The notes below the pieces were generated by a model. It was not told the DNA's origin. It did no database searches and saw only the letters and a list, made by a program, of their open reading frames with translations. Of a DNA stretch of 13,593 nucleotides, positions 7,653-13,593 are shown piece by piece. Positions within the stretch are counted from its first letter, which is position 1. Each line of letters begins with the position of its first letter. Origin of the DNA: Bacteroidales bacterium UBA1064 (GTDB taxonomy: Bacteria; Bacteroidota; Bacteroidia; Bacteroidales; Tenuifilaceae). The position numbers and the translations under genes were made by a program. The DNA lies in the NCBI GenBank assembly GCA_002316235.1, contig DCDD01000176.1, positions 1 to 13,593 of the forward strand. The letters are read 5' to 3'.

Positions 7653-7714
7653 ATAGAAATATTTTTCCTAACGGAGCCACACGGGGCTTAATGATTTTTA
7701 AACTCTGTTACCCT

Positions 7715-8737
7715 TTAACGCATCAGGAATGGGAATTTGCCAACATTTTTCAGTGCAATGCTGGTACCCCTAGCTACAGCATGAAGCGGGTCCTCCACAA
7801 CCCTAAAGGGTATGTTAATTTTTTCGGTAAGCCTTTTATCGAGGCCTCTAAGCAGCGCACCTCCACCTGCCAGGTAAATTCCCTTCTCAACAATATCGGC
7901 GTAAAGTTCAGGAGGTGTTAGCTCAAGCACGTTGAATATTGCCGATTCAATTTTTGAAAGCGATTTGTCCAGACAGTAGGCAATTTCCTGATACGAAACC
8001 GGAACCTCAATAGGCAGGGCAGTCATAAGGTTGGGGCCTCGGACAATCAGGTCAGCAGGAGGATTCTCCAAGTCGGGAAGTGCAGAACCGACCTTTATTT
8101 TAATATCCTCGGCAGTGCGTTCGCCAATCTTAACATTATGCTGGTGCCTCATGTAGGCTTGTATGTCGGATGTAAAACCGTCACCGGCATTCCGAATGGA
8201 TTTGTTGCAAACAATACCACCCAGGGCAATAACGGCAATCTCGGTTGTTCCCCCACCTATGTCCACCACCATGTTCCCTTCGGGAGCAAGCACATCAAGG
8301 CCAATACCCAGGGCGGCAGCCATGGGTTCATAGATAAGGTAAACATCCCTACCGCCTGCATGCTCCGAGGAATCCCTGACAGCACGAATTTCTACTTCGG
8401 TGCTGCCGCTTGGAATACCTATTACCATTCTGAGTGAGGGGGTAAAAACCAGGTTTTTTATGTTTATCATGCTTATCATACCCCGAATCATCTGTTCGGC
8501 AGCGTTAAAATCGGCAATCACGCCATCACGAAGCGGTCGGATGGTTTTAATGTTCTCATGGGTTTTACCATGCATTGCCCTGGCAGTCTCTCCAATGGCT
8601 ATCATCTTGCCGGTGCTTTGGTCAATAGCCACAATGGAGGGTTGATCCACCATAATTTTATCGTTGTAAAGGATGATGGTGTTAGCGGTTCCCAGGTCTA
8701 TGGCAAGCTCCTGGGTTAAAAAAGAAAAAAGTCCCAT
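7715..8737 (-). CDS. mreB: Actin-like rod shape-determining protein MreB
   Basis: The 340-residue protein is a bacterial actin homologue. It forms membrane-bound filaments under the cytoplasmic membrane and orients the elongation machinery. The actin-fold nucleotide motifs are all present: phosphate 1 DLGTANT (14-20), GIPSGST (107-113), EP in IYEPMAAALG (135-144), phosphate 2 DIGGGTTEIAV (159-169) and the adenosine motif LAGGGALLRGLD (289-300). The N-terminal MGLFSFL is short and hydrophobic and could act as a membrane-binding peptide. Length is normal and the start ATG is clear. It lies 39 bp downstream of purH without a visible promoter, so it probably shares the purH transcript. The upstream spacer contains half of a 14-bp tandem duplication. 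Confidence 0.97.
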   Translation of the reverse strand: MGLFSFLTQELAIDLGTANTIILYNDKIMVDQPSIVAIDQSTGKMIAIGETARAMHGKTHENIKTIRPLRDGVIADFNAAEQMIRGMISMINIKNLVFTPSLRMVIGIPSGSTEVEIRAVRDSSEHAGGRDVYLIYEPMAAALGIGLDVLAPEGNMVVDIGGGTTEIAVIALGGIVCNKSIRNAGDGFTSDIQAYMRHQHNVKIGERTAEDIKIKVGSALPDLENPPADLIVRGPNLMTALPIEVPVSYQEIAYCLDKSLSKIESAIFNVLELTPPELYADIVEKGIYLAGGGALLRGLDKRLTEKINIPFRVVEDPLHAVARGTSIALKNVGKFPFLMR

Positions 8738-8757
8738 ATTCTATGTCTAGTTATATT

Positions 8758-8785
8758 ATTGCTTAGTGTTTATTGCTTAGTGTTT
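8758..8785. repeat. 14-bp perfect tandem duplication across the purH stop codon
   Basis: ATTGCTTAGTGTTT occurs twice back to back, at 8758-8771 and 8772-8785. The right-hand copy contains the last purH codons (Lys, His, stop at 8777-8779 on the minus strand); the left-hand copy lies in the spacer before mreB. Losing one copy would leave the PurH sequence unchanged and only shorten the purH-mreB spacer from 39 to 25 nt. Confidence 0.9.
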
Positions 8786-10303
8786 AAAATGTCTTATGCC
8801 TGTAAAAACCATAGCAACTCCATGCCTATTGCAGCAATCTATGCTCTCCTGATCTTTTACGGATCCACCTGGCTGAATAATAGCCTTAATACCAGCAGCA
8901 GCAGCTAGCTCAACGTTGTCGGGAAAAGGGAAATAGGCATCCGACGCCAGAACTGCTCCCTGAAGGTCAAAGCCAAAGGTCTTTGCCTTATTAATAGCTT
9001 GCCTAACGGCGTCAACCCTTGAAGTTTGACCAACGCCGCTTCCAACCAGCTGTTTATCTTTAACCAGCACAATGGCGTTGGACTTCGAGTGCTTCACCAC
9101 AACGTTGGCAAAAAGCATGTCCTCAACCTGATGGGTGCTTGGAGCAACTTTTGTTACTATCCGAAGGCCAGCGCTATCATGCTTTATGGAATCACGCTCC
9201 TGAACCAACACGCCATTCAGCAACGAGCGAAATGTTATTGCTGGAAGCCGGGTGTCCTTATACCTCAAGAGTATCCTGTTTTTCTTTGACTTTAGTAGGG
9301 CAAGTGCATCTTCCTCAAAATCGGGGGCAAGCAGAACCTCCAGAAATATTTTATTAATTGCTTCTGCCGTATCCATGCTGATTGCACGGTTGGCCACAAT
9401 CACTCCGCCAAAAGCCGAAACCGGATCGCCGGCCAGCGCATCGCTCCATGCCTGCAAAAGGGTATCACGCACGGCTACTCCACATGCGTTGTTGTGCTTC
9501 AAAATAGCGATGGCAGGTTGATCGAGCTCTGCAATCAGGTTTACTGCAGCATCAATATCCATTAGGTTGTTGAAGGATATTTCCTTGCCATGGAGTTGTT
9601 CAAACATCCCGTCGAAACTACCATAAAAAATTCCCTTTTGATGGGGATTTTCACCGTAGCGTAACTCTTTCACCCCTTGAATGCTCTGCTTGAAAGCCAT
9701 TTGCGGAAACTGGTTATTGAAATGGTTGAAAATGGCAACATCATAGTGTGATGTAGTTTCAAATGCTTCAGCAGCAAACTGCTTACGCTGCTCCAGGCTA
9801 GTAGTGCATCCATTTTCCTCAAGCATTTTACTAAACCTGGCATACTGTTGACGGTTTGAAACAACCAGAACATCCCGGTAATTCTTAGCAGCTGCCCGAA
9901 TCAACGAAACACCCCCAATATCAATTTTTTCATTAATTTCAGCCTCCGAGGCACCAGAGACTACCGTTTGTTCAAACGGGTACAGGTCAACTACTACCAG
10001 GTCAATTTCGGGGATTGCATACTCGGTTAGCTGGAACTGGTCATTCTCATTTTCGCGACGTGCCAGTATTGCACCAAAAACCTTTGGATGAAGGGTTTTA
10101 ACGCGCCCTCCGAGTATGGCTGGATATCCTGTAAGTTCTTCTACTGGAATGGCTTTTACCCCCAGGCTGTGGATAAAATCTAAGGTTCCACCTGTTGAGT
10201 AAATTAAAACGTTGTGGCTATCAAGTGTCCTTACAATATCTTCCAGGTTTTCCTTATGGTAAACAGAAATTAAGGCCTTCCTTATTTGTCTTATGACTTC
10301 CAT
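8777..10303 (-). CDS. purH: Bifunctional AICAR formyltransferase / IMP cyclohydrolase
   Basis: This 508-residue enzyme performs the last two steps of de novo purine synthesis in the cytosol: AICAR to FAICAR with 10-formyl-THF, then ring closure to IMP. The N-terminal MGS-like cyclohydrolase domain shows STGGT (36-40), GGRVKTLHPKVFG (65-77) and VDLYPF (105-110). The transformylase part shows RYGENPHQ (215-222), the catalytic Lys-His in LKHNNACG (268-275) and DPVSAFGG (293-300). It ends in the conserved QPGGSVKD...MVFTGIRHFKH. Both active sites look intact and the length is close to E. coli PurH (529). It is the first gene of the leftward block. Its link to mreB is positional: no shared function is known, but I recall the same order in other Bacteroidota. 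Confidence 0.96.
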   Translation of the reverse strand: MEVIRQIRKALISVYHKENLEDIVRTLDSHNVLIYSTGGTLDFIHSLGVKAIPVEELTGYPAILGGRVKTLHPKVFGAILARRENENDQFQLTEYAIPEIDLVVVDLYPFEQTVVSGASEAEINEKIDIGGVSLIRAAAKNYRDVLVVSNRQQYARFSKMLEENGCTTSLEQRKQFAAEAFETTSHYDVAIFNHFNNQFPQMAFKQSIQGVKELRYGENPHQKGIFYGSFDGMFEQLHGKEISFNNLMDIDAAVNLIAELDQPAIAILKHNNACGVAVRDTLLQAWSDALAGDPVSAFGGVIVANRAISMDTAEAINKIFLEVLLAPDFEEDALALLKSKKNRILLRYKDTRLPAITFRSLLNGVLVQERDSIKHDSAGLRIVTKVAPSTHQVEDMLFANVVVKHSKSNAIVLVKDKQLVGSGVGQTSRVDAVRQAINKAKTFGFDLQGAVLASDAYFPFPDNVELAAAAGIKAIIQPGGSVKDQESIDCCNRHGVAMVFTGIRHFKH

Positions 10304-10324
10304 TGCCTGATTTTCCTACTGATA

Positions 10325-10360
10325 CAAATTAAAAGCCCCAAATATTTGGAGTGGTAAAAA
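10325..10360 (-). promoter_or_regulatory. Possible promoter of the purH-mre-rodA operon
   Basis: On the minus strand TTAATTTG (10332-10325) matches TAnnTTTG at seven of eight positions. It would start transcription about 15 nt before the purH ATG, similar in distance to the two better promoters here. The -33 element is weak: only a T-rich stretch near 10355-10360 and no TTTG. Nothing better was found in the 140 bp upstream of purH. Confidence 0.35.
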
Positions 10361-10753
10361 TGGTTAAATCCTTTGAGAATTCAATGCTGAACAGCAAAAA
10401 ATATATAAACAAAAATTTCGGGGATGATTGGGGTAAGAGTAACAGGTTAAGAGTAATAAAAAAAGTAAGTTGTAAAACTTTATAAAACACCCATGTTGTG
10501 CAGCCAGCGTGAGCACGCATCAACAATCGGTTGTTAGTTGCGAGTTCGACGAAGCCAAAATATGGGAGATCCATCCCCTCAACCCCAATACTTAAAAGGT
10601 ATGGGCCAAGGTTTTTGTAATAGAAAACCTAAACATTTTGTACGGATAAAATTATTAAAAGCAAGTGTACGCCAGAATTCATAGTGGTTAAACAAATATA
10701 CTCCTTCAAAAATTCTGTTTCCACCAGCGCATTCAGAGTAATTAACAAATCCA

Positions 10754-10786
10754 TTTGGCTAGACCATAATTTTTTAAATACCTTTG
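10754..10786 (+). promoter_or_regulatory. Bacteroidota-type promoter for the ABC permease
   Basis: TTTG at 10754-10757 and TACCTTTG at 10779-10786 are separated by 21 bp, a perfect match to the -33/-7 layout of the phylum. Transcription should begin near 10793. A TTG start at 10784 would lie inside the -7 box, so translation must begin downstream, at the ATG at 10808. The leader is then about 15 nt. Confidence 0.65.
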
Positions 10787-10807
10787 CTTTGTTTAACATG
10801 TATCAGA

Positions 10808-12073
10808 ATGAATGCCCTAAAACCCTTCATCATACTCATCAGGCTTGCCCGAGAAAGCATGCAGTTTGCCTACCAGTCCATAAAGGCCAACAAGCTACGG
10901 ACATTCCTCTCGCTGTTTGGCATAACCATTGGAATTTTTGCCATCATCTCGGTATTTACTATGGTTGACAGTCTGGAAAAAAACATCCGGAACAGCTTGG
11001 AATCGTTAGGAAATAACGTGGTTTACGTGCAAAAGTGGCCGTGGGGTGGCAATGAGGAATACCCCTGGTGGAAGTATCTAAACCGACCAGAGCCCACACT
11101 AAATGACATGAGCGAAATTCGTCGCCGGAGTAGCCTGGCTCAAGCCAGCTGTTTCAACGTGTCGTTTAACAAGCAAGTCAAGTTTCAGAACAAAAGCCTG
11201 TCAAACGTAACTATTTACGGGACTACCAACGGATACGACGAGATAAGATCGTTTGAGCTTGGCAGCGGCAGGTTTTTCAACCTTTTCGAGCTAAACTCCG
11301 GCAAGCCATACGCTGTGATAGGTGCTACAATTTGTGAGGAGCTATTCCAAAATGCTGATCCTATTGGTCAAAGCATACAAATTGGTGGGAAAAAAGCCAC
11401 GGTTATAGGCGTTTTTGCCAAGGAAGGCAAATCGGCCATTGGCGAAACCAGCTCAGACGATATGGTGGTAATCCCTCTAGGCATGGCCAAGTCTATGGTT
11501 GACCTGCGAAATTCTGGCCCATGGATAATGGTCAAAGCTCGCGATAACGTTGTCCCCGAAGACTTGATTGACGAGTTGAGGGGAATACTCCGGTCATACC
11601 ATCGCCTAAAACCGCTTGACAGCGACGACTTCTCTCTAAACCAGATAGACATGATGAAGGAGAGCCTCGATGCAATTTTCAGCTCCATTAGCTTTGCTGG
11701 TGGGTTTATAGCCTTCTTCTCAATAATTGTTGGTGGATTTGGAATTGCCAACATCATGTTTGTTTCGGTTAAGGAGCGAACCAGCCAGATTGGCATTCAA
11801 AAGGCGCTTGGGGCAAAGCGCTACTTCATACTCATCCAATTCCTCTACGAGGCCATGCTTCTGGCAATTCTGGGTGGCATTATTGGACTAATCCTTATAT
11901 TTGCTGGAACGCTGATAGTTACCTACGGGCTTGATTTTACCATATCGCTTACACTCGAGAACATCATCTGGGGGCTTGCCATTTCGGCTATTATAGGAAT
12001 TGCATCTGGTTTTATCCCGGCGTGGATGGCCTCCAGGTTAAGTCCGGTTGAGGCAATCAACACAAAATCGTAG
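10808..12073 (+). CDS. MacB/FtsX-type ABC transporter permease, orphan
   Basis: The 421-residue protein has the MacB layout: a cytoplasmic N-terminus with an amphipathic helix (about 9-30), a membrane helix (about 33-54) and a large periplasmic MacB_PCD-like domain (about 57-290). Three C-terminal membrane helices (about 293-320, 345-373, 385-408) form the FtsX domain. The loop KERTSQIGIQKALGAKR (322-338) is the conserved coupling segment that contacts the ATPase. MacB-type systems use ATP to drive mechanotransmission across the envelope, exporting peptides, antibiotics or lipoproteins with a periplasmic adaptor and an outer membrane factor. Here there is no fused ATPase, and neither an ATPase nor an adaptor gene lies nearby, so partners must be encoded elsewhere and the substrate cannot be named. 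The start ATG is fixed by the promoter at 10754-10786. The gene stands alone and ends 1 bp from the end of rsmA. Confidence 0.88.
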   Translation: MNALKPFIILIRLARESMQFAYQSIKANKLRTFLSLFGITIGIFAIISVFTMVDSLEKNIRNSLESLGNNVVYVQKWPWGGNEEYPWWKYLNRPEPTLNDMSEIRRRSSLAQASCFNVSFNKQVKFQNKSLSNVTIYGTTNGYDEIRSFELGSGRFFNLFELNSGKPYAVIGATICEELFQNADPIGQSIQIGGKKATVIGVFAKEGKSAIGETSSDDMVVIPLGMAKSMVDLRNSGPWIMVKARDNVVPEDLIDELRGILRSYHRLKPLDSDDFSLNQIDMMKESLDAIFSSISFAGGFIAFFSIIVGGFGIANIMFVSVKERTSQIGIQKALGAKRYFILIQFLYEAMLLAILGGIIGLILIFAGTLIVTYGLDFTISLTLENIIWGLAISAIIGIASGFIPAWMASRLSPVEAINTKS

Positions 12074-12074
12074 G

Positions 12075-12860
12075 CTAACTCACCGCTGTGAGCTGCTGCT
12101 CCACCATGTTGGTCAACTCAACAAAATCGGCTACCGAAAGCTGTTCAGCCCTCCTCTCCGAAAAGGGCTTACCAGCTTCAACCCCGGGAAACGCTGAGTG
12201 AATCGCATTTCGCAGCATCTTTCGACGTTGGTTAAACGAAGCTTTAACTACCCGTACAAAGAGTTCCGGGTTGCAGTCTAGCTCTGCCACATGGTTACGG
12301 GTTAGCCTGATGACCGACGATTTCACCCTGGGTGGTGGGGTAAACGCGCCCTCGCTCACTGTATGCAAATACTCAATGTTGAAGTATGCCTGAAGCAGCA
12401 CGCTAAGAATGCCGTAGGTTCTGGAACCGGGCTTTTCGGCAATGCGTTGCGCCACCTCGCGTTGCACCATCACCACTGCCTCCACCACCCTTTGGCGCAT
12501 GGCAAGAATTTTAAAAAATATTTGGGACGAAATGTTGTAGGGCAGGTTACCGATAATGGCAACTCGTCCATTGAAGCAATTTTCAATATCAACATCCAGA
12601 AAATCGGCTTCTATAAGATTGCCGCCCAACTCCGGTAAGCGCTGCCTAAGGTACTGCACCGACTCGCCATCAACCTCCACCGCATAAAAAACAGGGCCGA
12701 ATCGCTGGAGCAAGTCCTCAGTAAGCACGCCCATACCCGGCCCTACCTCAACAACGTAGTCAACACCTTCCGCCTGAAGGCTCGAAACAATCAACCCTGC
12801 AATCCTACGATCGTGTAGGAAATGCTGCCCCAAACTCTTTTTAGGCCGAACAACAGGCAT
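12075..12860 (-). CDS. rsmA: 16S rRNA (adenine1518-N6/adenine1519-N6)-dimethyltransferase
   Basis: The 261-residue protein is RsmA (KsgA). It dimethylates two adjacent adenines in the 3'-terminal hairpin loop of 16S rRNA during late assembly of the small ribosomal subunit, using S-adenosylmethionine. The N-terminal KKSLGQHFLHD (7-17) is diagnostic. SAM-binding motif I is EVGPGMGVLT (38-47), and the catalytic motif IV is NLPY (105-108) within IIGNLPYNISSQIFFK. The C-terminal small domain has the usual FxxRRKMLRN element (FNQRRKMLRN). Length is normal. Its ATG lies 7 bp after the stop of the upstream thioredoxin-fold gene, so the two are probably co-transcribed. No Shine-Dalgarno site is present. 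Downstream it meets the permease gene tail to tail with a 1-bp gap. Confidence 0.96.
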   Translation of the reverse strand: MPVVRPKKSLGQHFLHDRRIAGLIVSSLQAEGVDYVVEVGPGMGVLTEDLLQRFGPVFYAVEVDGESVQYLRQRLPELGGNLIEADFLDVDIENCFNGRVAIIGNLPYNISSQIFFKILAMRQRVVEAVVMVQREVAQRIAEKPGSRTYGILSVLLQAYFNIEYLHTVSEGAFTPPPRVKSSVIRLTRNHVAELDCNPELFVRVVKASFNQRRKMLRNAIHSAFPGVEAGKPFSERRAEQLSVADFVELTNMVEQQLTAVS

Positions 12861-12867
12861 TAACTTG

Positions 12868-13593
12868 CTATTTAGTTTCGGGATTGCTAGTAATTGTGTT
12901 TACCTTTACCTCAGGCTTAGAAGTGATCCCGGTTTTTGGATGAACATCGGGCTTTAGCCGACCAGAATTCGCGCCGAGCAAATCATCCAGCTTGCGCACA
13001 AGGGTATCGCCAAATAAATTTTTAGCCACCACCCTACCGGATCGATCGATAAGGAAGTTGAATGGAAGGTAAACGACACCAATCGAATCAACCCAGTAGT
13101 CTTTCTCCGAGTCGGGTATGGCCACATTTATCCACGGGATGGAGTCCCTCTTAACCCTCTGGTAGAGAGCCTCAGGCTCTAACCCCATACCAACACGAAT
13201 GATTTTGAACCCTTGGTTGGAGTGCTTTTCGTAGAGTATGCGCAGCTGGTCGGCTGTGCTCACCGACTGTGGGCACCAGTCAGCCCAAAACTCAATAAGA
13301 ATAGCTTTAGCCCAAAGTCCGGGAATAGATATCGCCTGGCTATCAACAGTTTCAAAACTTATAGCTGGCAAAACATCTCCAGTGGAATACCTATCAGCCT
13401 TATGCAATTGTGCAAGTTTTTTTTCCTGCATTTGAATATGCTGGTGAAAAGTTTGCACCAGAGGTTTATCGGGATATGCTAAGCCCAAGCAGGAATCAAC
13501 TTTCTGGTAAGTATTGCCGAAGAGTTCGTAAGGTAGAAGCTCCTGCCCTCCGTCAAAAGTAGTTAAAATGAAGGGAACTGAGGACAGGCAGTA
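12868..13593 (-). CDS. Thioredoxin-like (TlpA family) protein with incomplete CXXC motif, 5' end outside window
   Basis: The frame is open from the stop at 12868 to the right edge, giving at least 241 visible residues. The TTG at 13488 is only an internal candidate start, because the 35 codons upstream of it are also open. The first visible ~65 residues are partly helical and unassigned. Residues about 70-205 form a TlpA/AhpC-TSA-like fold: GDVLPAISFETVD, the strand AILIEFWADWCPQS (97-110), and the cis-proline region VVYLPFNFLID with Pro177. The redox motif is C107-P-Q-S110, so only the first cysteine is present. That argues against normal disulfide exchange, though a one-cysteine role is possible. 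The tail after residue 207 is Pro-, Lys- and Thr-rich, with two similar pieces (TGITSKPEVK and NTITSNPETK). The N-terminus, where a lipoprotein signal may lie, is not visible. Confidence 0.75.
   Translation of the reverse strand, partial: YCLSSVPFILTTFDGGQELLPYELFGNTYQKVDSCLGLAYPDKPLVQTFHQHIQMQEKKLAQLHKADRYSTGDVLPAISFETVDSQAISIPGLWAKAILIEFWADWCPQSVSTADQLRILYEKHSNQGFKIIRVGMGLEPEALYQRVKRDSIPWINVAIPDSEKDYWVDSIGVVYLPFNFLIDRSGRVVAKNLFGDTLVRKLDDLLGANSGRLKPDVHPKTGITSKPEVKVNTITSNPETK

Larger units (their letters stand above)
10304..10807. other. Gene-free intergenic region with several hairpins and a direct repeat
   Basis: This 504-bp stretch between divergent purH and the ABC permease has no credible gene. 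Its ends are AT-rich promoter DNA. In the middle there is a 9-bp direct repeat, TAAGAGTAA, at 10434-10442 and 10448-10456. Four inverted repeats follow: GCGTG/CACGC at 10507-10518, AACAA/TTGTT at 10522-10535, CCC-A-ATAC/GTATGGG at 10584-10605 (7 bp with one bulged A), and AGGTTTT/AAAACCT at 10609-10630. The hairpin-bearing part, especially 10497-10560, is more GC-rich than its flanks. It may be a structured RNA or the remnant of a repeat element; the sequence alone does not decide. Confidence 0.5.

Noticed and set aside
7674..7688. AGCC/GGCT inverted repeat just downstream of mreB as an intrinsic terminator
   Set aside because: The stem is only 4 bp and no T-run follows on the operon strand.
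10329..10574. 81-codon minus-strand frame in the purH-permease intergenic region
   Set aside because: It overlaps the possible purH promoter, its composition looks like translated non-coding DNA, and I recognise no family. The region is described as gene-free, though a decayed gene fragment cannot be excluded.
11368..11796. 142-codon minus-strand frame inside the ABC permease
   Set aside because: It is a shadow of the permease gene; the sense frame has the conserved MacB/FtsX features.
12079..12092. CTCAC/GTGAG hairpin as a bidirectional terminator
   Set aside because: The stem is 5 bp and neither strand has a T-run after it; it also lies inside the rsmA coding end.
1..13593. A new defence, mobile or biosynthetic system
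   Set aside because: All large reading frames are assigned to housekeeping or envelope families in a gene order usual for the phylum; no transposase, integrase, nuclease, reverse transcriptase or toxin-antitoxin pair was seen.

Overview
The window reads as ordinary chromosomal DNA from a member of the Bacteroidota, most likely Bacteroidales-like. Four things point there: promoters of the TTTG / TAnnTTTG type (two clear cases), starts without Shine-Dalgarno sequences, thioredoxin-fold lipoproteins of the DUF4369 kind, and the gene order purH-mreB-mreC-mreD-mrdA-rodA. No tRNA, rRNA, CRISPR array, transposase, phage gene or defence gene is visible.

Layout. Positions 1-90 hold REP-like palindromic repeats around a 7-bp tandem repeat. 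A rightward group follows: a lipoprotein with a degenerate thioredoxin-like domain (212-1378), an LpxH-type lipid A phosphoesterase (1444-2289, GTG start) and an AcpH-type acyl-carrier-protein phosphodiesterase (2350-2937, GTG start). It collides tail to tail, with an 11-bp overlap, with a long leftward operon. Read in its own direction that operon is purH (10303-8777), mreB (8737-7715), mreC (7525-6707), mreD (6707-6198), mrdA/PBP2 (6191-4338) and rodA (4354-2927). The last five encode the rod-complex (elongasome) core: the actin-like filament, its two membrane partners, and the SEDS glycosyltransferase with its cognate transpeptidase.

Upstream of purH lies a gene-free stretch of about 500 bp (10304-10807). 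It contains several short hairpins and a direct repeat, and ends in a strong Bacteroidota-type promoter. That promoter drives an orphan MacB/FtsX-type ABC permease (10808-12073). The permease ends 1 bp from the end of rsmA (12860-12075, leftward). rsmA is preceded by a second thioredoxin-fold protein (12868 to the right edge), which is cut off by the window and also lacks a complete CXXC motif.

How the genes work together: the central operon builds the lateral peptidoglycan wall, and the left group handles lipid A and acyl-carrier turnover, so most of the window concerns the cell envelope. I did not find a convincing undescribed system. The best items for a second look are the structured intergenic DNA upstream of the permease, the two thioredoxin-fold proteins without a CXXC pair, the REP-like repeats at the left edge, and a 14-bp tandem duplication across the purH stop codon.
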